Shown piece after piece: positions 1 to 9,496 of a DNA stretch of 41,595 bases. Both the position numbers and the translations under genes were made by a program. The DNA comes from a virus: positions 1 through 41,595 of the IMG/VR virus record IMGVR_UViG_3300009320_000042, one strand, 5' to 3'. Position 1 is the stretch's first letter; every line of letters begins with the position of its first letter. Below the pieces are notes generated by a model. The model ran no database searches. It saw nothing but the letters and a program-made list of their open reading frames with translations, and was not told the DNA's origin.

Positions 1-1626
1 TGGGTCATCAACAAATCTCATAGCAGGGAGTTGTAATTTAATCTCTGTAGACGCAGGGGATACAATAACTGCTATAGGTTCGTTAGGAGCATTTATACCG
101 GACTCAAATTTACTTAAGGTATCCAAAGATGTAGGGATACTACAGTTAAATAAATCTGTCAGAGTAGAACCTAAACAAGCGTCTGCTACAGTTTCAATGT
201 TTGCAGCAGTACCAAATTTATCTAAAAAGTCTACGCTAATCCCTAAATCATAGGGACTCGCAAAGTCTTGTGGCAAAATATAAGTAAAGTTTATTTCAGT
301 CTCAGCAGTCGTAGCAGTTGGAGGGTTTGGACCTGTAAATCCAAAATGCTCAAATTTAATTTGCAGTTCAATTATTGCACCCGCTACTAAATCTAAACCA
401 TCTAAATCAAATGAAACGATAGCATTAGTAACTGTATTAGCACCATCAATAGAATAATCTCCATCCTCAACCGCATCAGGCACTTCCTCTAATCCTATCT
501 CTTCTGAAACAAGCTGAGTGGTGAACTCAAGTTTTGTAGGGAATCCTGACAAACTTACAATGTCATACTGCTCTAAGTAGTTTCCATAAATCAATCTGTT
601 ACCCATTAACGTCTGAGCCTTAGCAAGTCTCGGTACGTTATCATATAGTCTTAATATCTCACTGTCAGGTAGTATTGTAAATATTTTACTATTGCTAAAG
701 GTGTAAGTAAAATCTGTATTATCTACAAGACCTAACTCTTCTTTATCAAGTTTCTCAATAACTCGAATACTTCCTGTCTGCATATCCTTCCATAAAAGGT
801 CTACACCTTTTACAAGAGGTCCTCCTGAGTTGTATGTTAAAGTGGATTGGTTTGTTACATTTAACATCCCTTCATTTAATCCTGTAGAAAAATCATATCT
901 GAATGCTCCGGGTATAAATGATGGATTTGAAAACTGAGATGTAGCTGAATACTCTCCATCCTCATATCTGTATCTGTATGCAAAACAAACAAATCGGTCC
1001 TCTAAAAAAGTTTCTTGAGAGGACGTGCTTATAGGTTCAATGTCTAAAGATGTTATAGGTGGTTTCTTAACCACGAGAATATCTTCATTTACAATTTGGT
1101 CAATATTACCAATTGGGTTTGGGTAGTTCCTGTTTATATTTATAAAACGTGGAGCGTTATAATCATCAGTAAAAAACAACAAGTCCTCTATTAAGTTGAC
1201 TCCTGTTATTAAATACTCTTCATCAAAATTTAAAGTTGAATTTACACCACCACCATCATCAATACTAATTACGTGATACGTTAGTATATTAAGTAGTGTG
1301 TTATATGATACAATTAAATCAAGTTTATCAGTAGTTGCTGAAGAACCGGGAAACGCCGGGTCGTGAACAAACCAATACACTGTCTCGTTAGCACCGTCTT
1401 CATAAGCACCAATACATTTGGCTGAGTTAGATAGTTGCTGACCACCGAACTGTAAATTAGTCAACTGAGTGTTTCCTTTAGTGGTTTCAACAGAACCCAC
1501 TTCACTATCTTCAGTAGAACCTAATCTTACATTTAATGCATCTACATACTCACCATTAGGGACAAGTCTCTCATCGAGACTTTTATTCATCCTCCCTAAA
1601 ACAAAATTTCTTTGTACGTTAGCCAT
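1..1626 (-). CDS. Stabilization protein, crAss-like tail/neck protein (3' end cut by window)
   Basis: The minus-strand frame is open from the ATG at 1626 to base 1, giving 542 codons without a stop. The start MANVQRNFVLGRMNKSLDER and the following segment on declaring variables and a 'GSTEDSEVGSVE' stretch match, from memory, the family called stabilization protein in crAss-like phages and marine podoviruses, a neck or tail component. It lies 1 nt downstream of the tail-tubular-like gene and is the last gene of the head-connector block. The visible end (LQLPAMRFVDDP) looks like mid-protein in that family, so the gene probably continues past the window. The exact function is inferred from gene order and N-terminal similarity. 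Confidence 0.75.
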   Translation of the reverse strand, partial: MANVQRNFVLGRMNKSLDERLVPNGEYVDALNVRLGSTEDSEVGSVETTKGNTQLTNLQFGGQQLSNSAKCIGAYEDGANETVYWFVHDPAFPGSSATTDKLDLIVSYNTLLNILTYHVISIDDGGGVNSTLNFDEEYLITGVNLIEDLLFFTDDYNAPRFININRNYPNPIGNIDQIVNEDILVVKKPPITSLDIEPISTSSQETFLEDRFVCFAYRYRYEDGEYSATSQFSNPSFIPGAFRYDFSTGLNEGMLNVTNQSTLTYNSGGPLVKGVDLLWKDMQTGSIRVIEKLDKEELGLVDNTDFTYTFSNSKIFTILPDSEILRLYDNVPRLAKAQTLMGNRLIYGNYLEQYDIVSLSGFPTKLEFTTQLVSEEIGLEEVPDAVEDGDYSIDGANTVTNAIVSFDLDGLDLVAGAIIELQIKFEHFGFTGPNPPTATTAETEINFTYILPQDFASPYDLGISVDFLDKFGTAANIETVADACLGSTLTDLFNCSIPTSLDTLSKFESGINAPNEPIAVIVSPASTEIKLQLPAMRFVDDP

Positions 1627-1627
1627 A

Positions 1628-2551
1628 TTACTTCAACCATTTATCCTTACCTCTCATATTCATTAAGAGTCTGCCCGGATGTATATTACTAATTCTAATT
1701 TTTGCATTTCGTAGTAATGCACCTTTACGCTTACGTGCTCTTGCAATCACATATTCTTGAACACCTAATTTAGAATTTAGTATGGCATACTCAATGTAAG
1801 CATAAACATAGTCTTCAAAGAGTTTATTTACAGTTACGCTTGAGTCGTTACCATTCTCCATACCATCCGAAACATATTCAAGAATACACTTTTGGTTTGC
1901 CATATCAGAGCTAAAGTTTATAACTCCTGATTTTTTGTCAATGCTGAATGTGGGATTCCTATTTGCAGTTTCAGTATTCAAACCAAAACGTGCACCTATC
2001 TGATAATCAAAATACCACTGCCCATCACAACAATATCCTTCGTATCCGTTGAATGGATTGTTAGCGTTTAAGTAAATAGATTTTTTACTACCTATAATTC
2101 TGTCATAATCTATATCAGAATATTGAGGACTTAAAGCATTACCATCAACATCAAATAATATTCTACAGTTATTGTCCTGCAGATAAGCACTACTCCAATT
2201 AGTTTGAATGTTCTCAGTTAATGGATATAACAATCCATCTTTGTATACTGAGATTCTAACCCAATTAACATAGTCTGACGGCATAACAAATCTAAGTGTA
2301 TTACACACGTCAAGTTCTAATATTTTTATTTCTTTAAACGCATCGTAGTTAAGCTCTTGTATTGCTCTTTTAGCGTGGAATAAAACCTTAAATCTTTCTT
2401 CGTTATTGATAAGGTTATGGTTTCCCGCATACATCAGCATAAAGTTGTTTACGATGTCATACAAAGACACGTACTGATAAGACCCCCAATTAGCGTCTTC
2501 AGGTACTGCACCTCCGTTTTCGTAATATTGATATTGTGATATATAAGGCAT
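1628..2551 (-). CDS. Tail tubular / neck connector protein
   Basis: A 307-aa protein beginning MPYISQYQYYENGG. Its position between another connector-like gene and the stabilization protein matches the crAss-like order, where a tail-tubular-like protein (T7 gp11-like or P22 gp4-like role) sits. It has an N-terminal helical region with 'FKVLFHAKRAIQELNYDAFKE' like sequence, a beta-rich middle, and a basic C terminus (ARKRKGALLRN). Such proteins form rings under the portal. I recognise the neighbourhood and general form, not a catalytic motif. It starts 6 nt after the upstream gene and ends 1 nt before the next. Confidence 0.6.
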   Translation of the reverse strand: MPYISQYQYYENGGAVPEDANWGSYQYVSLYDIVNNFMLMYAGNHNLINNEERFKVLFHAKRAIQELNYDAFKEIKILELDVCNTLRFVMPSDYVNWVRISVYKDGLLYPLTENIQTNWSSAYLQDNNCRILFDVDGNALSPQYSDIDYDRIIGSKKSIYLNANNPFNGYEGYCCDGQWYFDYQIGARFGLNTETANRNPTFSIDKKSGVINFSSDMANQKCILEYVSDGMENGNDSSVTVNKLFEDYVYAYIEYAILNSKLGVQEYVIARARKRKGALLRNAKIRISNIHPGRLLMNMRGKDKWLK

Positions 2552-2557
2552 AGTTTA

Positions 2558-3517
2558 TTATTTTTCTTGTTGGTCTTCCATATTTTCTAATCCTTGACCA
2601 AACTGCACTGCAGCTACTTCTCGGATTGACATACCCGCATATTGTAATATCTTCAACACCAATGTTGGTTCATCTGATATAGACAACTCAAAGTCTTGAT
2701 AATCAGGTTGTGATTGGTCAAACGATGGCTCACCACCAATTAAGTTTACATATGTCCAATTAGGGTCACGTGGGTATCTAATGTATTGACATTGAACTGC
2801 TCCCATAGTATTAATGCTTGGCGGAAACAATGACAATGTAGGTTCCTGTTGCGTATACGCAGGGAACATCGTTGATGGTGCAGTAAGTAATGAATTGTTT
2901 AGCATAGTAATTTTACTATGTGTTACTTTCTCTGCTTCATTTACTACACTATCATCATATATTACATATTCCTCTCCAAGATTTGGAAAGATGTCCGCAG
3001 GGTTTCCATCTGCATCCACTAATGTAATCTGAACAGGATTTACAGTTTCTGCGAAAGCAACTTCATTAGTTGTAACATTTACTACTATATCTCCCGGCTG
3101 AACTCCGGCTGCTACAAAATTAGTTGTACTATCTATTAGCGTTTGAAGAAATGTAACATCATTAGTCCCACTTGCCAACAGTCTTGTATACGTTAATACT
3201 TTATTAAGTAAATAATAATTATCATTTGTCGTAATAGGACTTGGGGTAAAGAATTTATTATTTGATTGATGCAGCAAAAACTTTGTCTCAGAAAAAATAT
3301 TTATTACTTCTTCATAACCTTTAGTAATATCAGCATAACCCGTACCTGATTGACGAGCATTCTCTTTATTCAATTGATAGTTATACTGATAAAAATAATC
3401 CTCAAAGATATCTAACTGTGCTTGTTTAGCAAACAAGTTAAAATCAGAGGGAGAAATGTAACCGTAATTATTTTTATTCAGTATAGACAATACCGTATTT
3501 CTAACCGAATTTATCAT
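2558..3517 (-). CDS. Head-tail connector-like protein
   Basis: A 319-aa protein starting MINSVRNTVLSILNKNNYGY. The first 60 residues look helical (connector-like), and the middle contains a beta-rich stretch with the wording 'GVQPGDIVVNVTTNEVA', reminiscent of phage structural proteins. It is first in a transcript: a Bacteroidota -7 element lies 18 nt upstream of the ATG, and the preceding gene ends in a strong terminator. Its place after the capsid genes and before the tail-tubular and stabilization genes suggests a neck ring. The assignment rests on gene order. Confidence 0.5.
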   Translation of the reverse strand: MINSVRNTVLSILNKNNYGYISPSDFNLFAKQAQLDIFEDYFYQYNYQLNKENARQSGTGYADITKGYEEVINIFSETKFLLHQSNNKFFTPSPITTNDNYYLLNKVLTYTRLLASGTNDVTFLQTLIDSTTNFVAAGVQPGDIVVNVTTNEVAFAETVNPVQITLVDADGNPADIFPNLGEEYVIYDDSVVNEAEKVTHSKITMLNNSLLTAPSTMFPAYTQQEPTLSLFPPSINTMGAVQCQYIRYPRDPNWTYVNLIGGEPSFDQSQPDYQDFELSISDEPTLVLKILQYAGMSIREVAAVQFGQGLENMEDQQEK

Positions 3518-3534
3518 ATGTAAATACTTTATTA

Positions 3535-3542
3535 CAAAGATA
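3535..3542 (-). promoter_or_regulatory. -7 promoter element for connector operon
   Basis: The minus strand reads TATCTTTG, a match to the Bacteroidota -7 consensus TAnnTTTG, 18 nt upstream of the ATG at 3517 and directly after the preceding terminator. I see no good TTTG at -33. Confidence 0.5.
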
Positions 3543-3545
3543 CAT

Positions 3546-3574
3546 AAAAAAAAAGAGGGGTAGTTAAACCCCTC
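3546..3574 (-). terminator. Rho-independent terminator after the 245-aa gene
   Basis: On the minus strand GAGGGG, an 8-nt loop and CCCCTC form a perfect 6-bp stem, followed by nine T. It lies just beyond the stop of the gene at 3597-4334. Confidence 0.85.
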
Positions 3575-3596
3575 TCTGTTGCTTAGTGGACAACTG

Positions 3597-4334
3597 CTAT
3601 AGTTGTTTTTCTAAAAACTGTAACACATCTACACCATCATCAGTTTTGAACCAATCAGATAAATATTCGATTGGGTCTACTCCAAATGGTATAGTAGTCA
3701 TTCTTTTTTTATTGCCTTCAAGGTTAAAGTGAACATCTCTTTTCTTGTTTCTAAAACCTAAAATTTTATTATCAAAGAATTGTTGTATTGTAGACTGAAG
3801 TTTTAGTGAAGGGTCTGATAGTGCTCTTAAAAAAACTTGTGGGTTTCTTTTAGCAAATACCAATACATCTCTTTTAAGTTCTGCAGTTGTAATAGTAGTT
3901 ACATCCACATTAAATAAAACCCTACCTACATTTTCAAGTTGGTCAATAGATAAAGATTTAGCTTCAATTAAAGCATCAACCTCTACATTTAACTGATTTA
4001 CTTCTGCTTGTGCGTCTTTACCAAAATCAACCTCTATAAACTTCTTTCCGTTGAGAGGGTGATAGTGTAAAAACTCTTGAAGAATAGGATTGTTCTTTGG
4101 TACACGTAACATACCGTCTTCAAAAACAATAGGTTCGACAATTGCCGTTCCATCTTGTTCATCTTCAAAACAACTCTTTTGATTTCTTGCGTATCGTAAC
4201 GCTCGGTTGTAGCCTTTCTCTTCATCAAAATAAAGTAAAGGACTTCTACCTGTATTTCTTGAGGGGATAATGCACGACAAAGGTGCTCTGTTTCTTGTGA
4301 GTTTATAAACTCGGTCTTTCAATTCTAATTTCAT
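3597..4334 (-). CDS. Putative virion/head protein downstream of major capsid gene
   Basis: A 245-aa protein beginning MKLELKDRVYKLTRNRAPLS. I do not recognise a named domain. It is mixed alpha/beta with a helical middle (QLNVEVDALIEAKSLSIDQL) and a basic patch near 205 (RNKKRDVHF). It lies between the major capsid gene and the connector genes and ends in a strong terminator, so an accessory head or head-completion role is likely. It may be expressed from read-through of the palindrome-based terminator at 4357-4389. Confidence 0.45.
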   Translation of the reverse strand: MKLELKDRVYKLTRNRAPLSCIIPSRNTGRSPLLYFDEEKGYNRALRYARNQKSCFEDEQDGTAIVEPIVFEDGMLRVPKNNPILQEFLHYHPLNGKKFIEVDFGKDAQAEVNQLNVEVDALIEAKSLSIDQLENVGRVLFNVDVTTITTAELKRDVLVFAKRNPQVFLRALSDPSLKLQSTIQQFFDNKILGFRNKKRDVHFNLEGNKKRMTTIPFGVDPIEYLSDWFKTDDGVDVLQFLEKQL

Positions 4335-4356
4335 TTTAATTAAATTTTAAATTTAT

Positions 4357-4389
4357 AAAAAAGGATAGGAGTGTCTTTGAAGACACTCC
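4357..4389 (-). terminator. Terminator after the major capsid gene, built from the palindromic repeat
   Basis: On the minus strand the repeat forms GGAGTGTCT, loop TCAA, AGACACTCC (9 bp), then TATCC and six T. This is the only copy of the repeat that is followed by a T-run and so looks like an intrinsic terminator. Confidence 0.7.
4371..4386 (-). repeat. 16-bp palindrome, copy 1
   Basis: The core of the terminator after the major capsid gene. Confidence 0.95.
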
Positions 4390-4405
4390 CTCCCTTTATT
4401 GATTA

Positions 4406-5884
4406 TTAGTCTTCGAATAATACGAAGTTGTTTGCACCCATAGTACATACACATCTTTCTGATAAGAAGTGAACCTCCATAGCATCTAAGCTACTTGTAG
4501 CTGCACCACCTGCAGAACCTGTAATCCACGTTTTGTAACGTCTGTCTTCAGTTTCTGAAGCACGGTAACGTACGTGTAAGTATGGTCTTTTAGCGTTCTT
4601 ACCAAGTACTTGGTCATATACAGATGTAGAACCTGCAGGAACCAATAAACCGTTGATGTGACCTGAAGACGCTCCTGTTGCGTTTCCTCCACGCATAGTT
4701 GGGTCGTTCAAGTATTTCCAATCAGTTTTGTAGAAGTCATATCCTCTACGGAATCCTGAGAATCCTAAGTTAAGAGCCATTTCCTCATCATTGTCAAATA
4801 GTCCGTAAGAAGAACCACCTGCACCATAAGAGTTCTGAGCTGCTAACATATCATCAATAGCAAATCCAAATTGTCTGTCAAGGAAAAGTACGTTCTCCTC
4901 GATAGCTCCTTGAGAATCTAAACGTCCAATAATAGTATCAAAATCAGCAAGAACATTTGGAATACCACCTGTCCATAAATTACCTCTTTCTCCTACAGTA
5001 TAGAAAATACCTTCAGAACCTTTGTTACCATAGTTAGGGTTAATAGCACCTGTTGCAGCACCTGAACCTGCTTCTGCAGGAACTGCCTCAACCATAGCGG
5101 TTTCAAGATAATCATCGAATCTCAAACGAGTTTCGTGCTCAGACTTCATATACCATAAGTATCCTGATGCTCCGTTTTCAGTAGTTACTTCTACCCAACC
5201 GATTTGAGCCATATCAGAACCTGATACTGCATATTTGTCTTTGATAATAATTGGTGAGTTCTCAAAGATGTAGTCATCAGACTCAAGAGAACCTTCCATT
5301 CCAACAGTTCCTTTCTTAAATTCAGAACCGTAGATAAAGATAGTAACGTCAGCGTTTCCAAGACCTGTACCTGCAGTTACAAGACCACCTGCTTCATAGA
5401 AAGCAACAGTAGCTTGAATAGGAGAAACAGTAAGGTCAACGTCAGTAACGATACCTTTGTTCTCTCCTGAACCGTCATTTTGAATTACAACAACAGTCTG
5501 TCCTTCTCTCAAAGCGATACCACCTTGAGCAGAGAAAGGAACTTGTCCTGTAGTAGCCGTTCCTGCCGGAGCAGCCGGGTCATTAATTTGGAAAGTAGCC
5601 TCATCAGCGTTTACAAGTGCAGCACTACCAACTTGTGTGTACTTCACGTGTAGTCTACCTTGCTCTGCCCATTTAACTAAGTCAGAGTTTGAAGGAAGCT
5701 CCGCTCCTACTAATCTTAAGAATGAACTAATTGTTCTGTTTCCATAACGCTCAAATTCTTTTTCATAAGTATCAGGAAGATACTGATTCAAGAAATCAAA
5801 GTTTTGGATGTAGTTTGTTGCCAACGGCACCTGTTGTGCGGATGGCTGAAGGTCAAAACCGGGACCTGTAAAATTACCTGCCAT
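4406..5884 (-). CDS. Major capsid protein
   Basis: A 492-aa protein starting MAGNFTGPGFDLQPSAQQVP, the usual length for crAss-like major capsid proteins, placed right after the scaffold-like gene and two genes after the portal. The N-terminal helix (FLNQYLPDTYEKEFERYGNR) and the beta-rich, Gly/Ala-rich body without Cys-rich or enzymatic motifs suit an HK97-fold shell protein. A 21-nt gap separates it from the scaffold gene, and a strong terminator follows. No database comparison was made; the call rests on length, order and N-terminal resemblance. Confidence 0.8.
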   Translation of the reverse strand: MAGNFTGPGFDLQPSAQQVPLATNYIQNFDFLNQYLPDTYEKEFERYGNRTISSFLRLVGAELPSNSDLVKWAEQGRLHVKYTQVGSAALVNADEATFQINDPAAPAGTATTGQVPFSAQGGIALREGQTVVVIQNDGSGENKGIVTDVDLTVSPIQATVAFYEAGGLVTAGTGLGNADVTIFIYGSEFKKGTVGMEGSLESDDYIFENSPIIIKDKYAVSGSDMAQIGWVEVTTENGASGYLWYMKSEHETRLRFDDYLETAMVEAVPAEAGSGAATGAINPNYGNKGSEGIFYTVGERGNLWTGGIPNVLADFDTIIGRLDSQGAIEENVLFLDRQFGFAIDDMLAAQNSYGAGGSSYGLFDNDEEMALNLGFSGFRRGYDFYKTDWKYLNDPTMRGGNATGASSGHINGLLVPAGSTSVYDQVLGKNAKRPYLHVRYRASETEDRRYKTWITGSAGGAATSSLDAMEVHFLSERCVCTMGANNFVLFED

Positions 5885-5905
5885 TTTTTTAATTTTTTAA
5901 ATTGT

Positions 5906-7009
5906 TTACTTTTTATTACTTTTAATCTTTAAGCCTCTGCTACTTGGCGTAGACACAGACCTGAATTGCAACCCATCCTTACTTCTTGCCACTTGAGGTG
6001 TCTTACGTTCTGTCATTTGGACATTTTTCATTTTACGTGTAACATTCTCTGTAGCATCTGATTTGCCTTGCTCATAAAAGAACGTAGCAAATCTTTCAGG
6101 ATTCATTGCGATGGCTAACGCCCTGTGATATCCCGCAGCATCATTAATTAACCCTGTTTCTTTATCAACAAACTTTTTTACAAAAGATGATGAATCTAAC
6201 TGAGTCTCTTTCATTTTGCTTGAATCACCCGGATTAAAAGTCAAAGTAGCATCTCCAACCTTGAAATCAAAACCTTTGAAATCTGAAAATACCTCGTTGG
6301 TTTTTTCAACAAACCAATCTCTTTTCCTTTTTACTTCCTCTTGGTTACTTTTAGCCGTAGCCAAGTATTGCTTATACTCGTCAATTTCTTTCTGTTGCTC
6401 TTCAGAAATTCCAACCGTGCTTGACTCAAGGGGTTGTTTGTACATTTCCTTTTGCTCGTTAAAAAACTTTTTAGCTTTAGCAATAACTTTTTTCTTTGCC
6501 AACTTAATTTTCTTAATATCTTTTTCCTCGTCAAGTTCTTCATCGTATCTGTAGTCATCCATCAGGACATCCACGTCATCCGAATCCATAGCCTCGCCTG
6601 TAGCAATAAGATATTCAGACAATAGTTGGTCTTCTGCCATCGAAGAGAAGTCCGTGTTTAATTTCATATAATCGGACATCCCCCTTCCGGTAGATTTTTT
6701 ATATTCAAAATAAGCCTTTACATCTTCAGGCAACTCTTCATTACTTTCTTTAGTATCAAAGATTTGGTCTACAGATGTAAAATCTTTTTCGTATCTGTTT
6801 TTAATAAATGAAAGAACGTCTTCCTCTTTTAACTCAGAGGATTTAATTTCTTCTTGAGGTTGTTGCTCAACTTCTACACTCGGTTCACTTTCAACTTTTA
6901 CAGTTTCAGTTCCCTCTACTTCTTGCTCGTGCTTATCAAGCAATTCCTGTTCAATTTGTTGAGTTGATTTTTCTTCAACCGCCTCAACTGCTTTTACTTT
7001 AATTTCCAT
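5906..7009 (-). CDS. Scaffolding-like protein
   Basis: A 367-aa protein very rich in Glu and Lys, with long predicted helices: residues 1-70 acidic, about 150-250 charged coiled coil (KKIKLAKKKVIAKAKKFFNE), and a basic C terminus (SSRGLKIKSNKK). This composition, and the position between portal and major capsid gene, are typical of phage scaffolds, which direct shell assembly and are then lost. It is preceded by its own -7 element, so scaffold and capsid may form a highly expressed two-gene unit. Confidence 0.65.
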   Translation of the reverse strand: MEIKVKAVEAVEEKSTQQIEQELLDKHEQEVEGTETVKVESEPSVEVEQQPQEEIKSSELKEEDVLSFIKNRYEKDFTSVDQIFDTKESNEELPEDVKAYFEYKKSTGRGMSDYMKLNTDFSSMAEDQLLSEYLIATGEAMDSDDVDVLMDDYRYDEELDEEKDIKKIKLAKKKVIAKAKKFFNEQKEMYKQPLESSTVGISEEQQKEIDEYKQYLATAKSNQEEVKRKRDWFVEKTNEVFSDFKGFDFKVGDATLTFNPGDSSKMKETQLDSSSFVKKFVDKETGLINDAAGYHRALAIAMNPERFATFFYEQGKSDATENVTRKMKNVQMTERKTPQVARSKDGLQFRSVSTPSSRGLKIKSNKK

Positions 7010-7024
7010 TTGATTTAATTTTTA

Positions 7025-7032
7025 CAAAGTTA
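7025..7032 (-). promoter_or_regulatory. -7 promoter element for scaffold-capsid unit
   Basis: The minus strand reads TAACTTTG (TAnnTTTG), 16 nt upstream of the scaffold ATG. No clear -33 TTTG is seen. Confidence 0.45.
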
Positions 7033-7060
7033 ATAATAAAATTTTGTTCAATTTATTCGG

Positions 7061-9496
7061 TTATCTTGGGGAAAACTCGGCTAAATCAAAACCATCTAAA
7101 CTATCTTCATTTGATTCGAATATTTGCGGTGGCAAATTATTCTTACGTTGATTTATTAATTTAGATTGCTGCGTATTCTGTTGGTCGATACGAGCAGCTT
7201 TAGCACCTTCTCTTTGAGTCTCTCTTTGCTGAAGTGCAGTCTCAGAAATATTTCTAAGTTGCTGATTATAATTAAACTCTTCAGCCATTAATTGACTCTT
7301 AAGCTCTGCTTCATTTTTCATCTTTTCTATTTCAAAAGCAATCTCAGCTTGTTTCAATTGCATTTTGCCTTGAAGTTCAGCTTGTTGTTTTTGTAAAGCT
7401 AACTGAGCTGCCATCTCTTGAGACTTCAAGTTTTGTTGTGCAGTCATAGCTTGTTTCTGCATAGCCATTTTCTCTTCTCTATCCTGCTTCTGTTTTCTTT
7501 TCAGTTTAAGAAGTTGGTTTGCAAGTTTAATATTTTTTATCTCTCTAATATCAATAGCATCTTCAAGATTAATATCCTGTTTAGATAAAGCCATCTGAAT
7601 GTTTTGTTCAAGTTTAGCTTTCTCTTCTTCATCAGGTGCAACCTCTAAGAATATACCAAAGTCATAAATGTATAAATCTGAAATCTCATTCAGAATACTT
7701 ACATTGTACTTACCTATCTTATTAGCAAAGTCATCTTTGAAATCTGCATATTCAAGAATATCTGCAACTCTATAAGTTAATGCTTCAGATAAACTTCTAA
7801 ATATATAAAGACTTCCATCCAATATATGACGAGTTGCTACGTTAGAATTTAATGCAGCAAGTTTCTGTAAACCAACTAATGAATCAGGGTCAGGCATACT
7901 ACCGTCTCTTGCTTCATTAAGACCTGTTACAGTTCTAATCATATTTAGATAATAGTTGTAATTACTGATAAGCATCTGTGATTTAGATGCTCCTGAGTTA
8001 GATGTCAATTGAGTAATCGGTACTCTTGCATTATTAAAATCTCCATCTTGAGTGTAAGACCTACCAATAACAGAACCTGTTTGGAAATAAAGTCTTAATG
8101 CATCTTCAGGATTGTAAGCATTACCTGTACCTAAATCAACTTCATTTAGTCCATCGGCATCAATGTATACACCATCAGGAACTACACGTGAAATAACTTG
8201 TTGTAATTTTAAGTGAGTCATCTGAATCAAATCAGCAAAAGGAATCATTCTTCTAACTAAAGATTCAATTACTCCTTTGTACATTCTTGGTGCTACTGCT
8301 ACATAGTTAGGTAATGCGTGTTGGCTTGTAGATTTTGGTCTCACCATATTCTTTGCAAGTTCCCACTTTAAAAGAATATTAGTTCCCATAACCATTACAC
8401 CATCATACCAAACATCAATAGTCTTTTCAAACTTCTCAAACTTTCCTTCTTCCATTACTTCAACCGGTGGGTCAAATTGGTCATCTTTCTCAATGACTTT
8501 ACTACCACCTGTTGCCATTACTTTTTTCTTATAGACCATCTTCTTAGTGGTCTTGTAATTAAAGTACATTAATGTAACTGTGTCTCTATAAAAAATATCA
8601 TTCTCATAGAACTGAGCAACATTATAATAATCGTACCACGATTGACTGTACTTAGATATCTCTTCTAAATCTTCATTGGTTAATGAAGGGTCAATCTTTT
8701 TACAATCAATAATAGGAACTGTTTTAATTTCTCCCCAATAAAAACAATCTTTAAAGTGAGGGTCTTCTGTATAACTATAGACAATATTAGCAGGGTCAAC
8801 ATAAGAAACTTGTACACCTGCTCCGGGTAGAAACTCGTGCTTTGCAACACCTATTCCTAAAACAGTTAAGTCGTAATCAAATTGTTTACGTAAATCTAAA
8901 TAATGATTCTCTTCGAGTATAGTATTAATAGCTTCTTCTTCAGCAATCTCAATAGCAGGTTTGTAGTTTAACTGCATATATAAAGATAATTCCTCATCAG
9001 TTTGAGGAAGTTCATCAGAAGGCATAACAAATGGGTCAACCCCACCTTTCTTTTGAATTATTTCTAACATAGGTTTAGCAGCCATCTGTCCCTCTATCAT
9101 ATCTTGATACTTAGAACGTTTGGCTTGTGACATAGCATCTTGTGCATATGCCTTCACTTTAAATAACCTATCTGCCATTCCGTTAACAACAATGTCAACG
9201 AACTTTGGTATAACAGGGACAGGAGTCCAATCTAAATTTAAGTAACTTAAATCTCCATCAATTGCTAATTCATTTTTATATTTACCAATGGATTGTTCAC
9301 CCCTTGCGTATAATCTTAACCTATGAAACTCTCTCCATTGGTCGTAGTATCTGCAACCATTCCCATCTTTTTTAAACCATTCATATTGTATTGCTTGACC
9401 TATTTGTAGACCAAACTCATCGGTAGCCTTTTCTGCATCCGAAACGAATTGGCTTGGGAACCCTGCAGATGTAATATTTATTTTTACATCTTTCAT
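7061..9496 (-). CDS. Portal protein
   Basis: An 811-aa protein that follows TerL with a 4-nt ATGA overlap. Length and order match crAss-like portals. The N-terminal half includes the typical 'VPVIPKFVDIVVNGMADRL' segment. The last 150 residues (about 655-790) are a Gln/Glu/Lys-rich coiled coil, as expected for the portal barrel that projects into the capsid. Twelve copies would form the DNA-packaging vertex and bind the terminase. I see nothing broken. A lookalike is unlikely given the neighbours. Confidence 0.85.
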   Translation of the reverse strand: MKDVKINITSAGFPSQFVSDAEKATDEFGLQIGQAIQYEWFKKDGNGCRYYDQWREFHRLRLYARGEQSIGKYKNELAIDGDLSYLNLDWTPVPVIPKFVDIVVNGMADRLFKVKAYAQDAMSQAKRSKYQDMIEGQMAAKPMLEIIQKKGGVDPFVMPSDELPQTDEELSLYMQLNYKPAIEIAEEEAINTILEENHYLDLRKQFDYDLTVLGIGVAKHEFLPGAGVQVSYVDPANIVYSYTEDPHFKDCFYWGEIKTVPIIDCKKIDPSLTNEDLEEISKYSQSWYDYYNVAQFYENDIFYRDTVTLMYFNYKTTKKMVYKKKVMATGGSKVIEKDDQFDPPVEVMEEGKFEKFEKTIDVWYDGVMVMGTNILLKWELAKNMVRPKSTSQHALPNYVAVAPRMYKGVIESLVRRMIPFADLIQMTHLKLQQVISRVVPDGVYIDADGLNEVDLGTGNAYNPEDALRLYFQTGSVIGRSYTQDGDFNNARVPITQLTSNSGASKSQMLISNYNYYLNMIRTVTGLNEARDGSMPDPDSLVGLQKLAALNSNVATRHILDGSLYIFRSLSEALTYRVADILEYADFKDDFANKIGKYNVSILNEISDLYIYDFGIFLEVAPDEEEKAKLEQNIQMALSKQDINLEDAIDIREIKNIKLANQLLKLKRKQKQDREEKMAMQKQAMTAQQNLKSQEMAAQLALQKQQAELQGKMQLKQAEIAFEIEKMKNEAELKSQLMAEEFNYNQQLRNISETALQQRETQREGAKAARIDQQNTQQSKLINQRKNNLPPQIFESNEDSLDGFDLAEFSPR

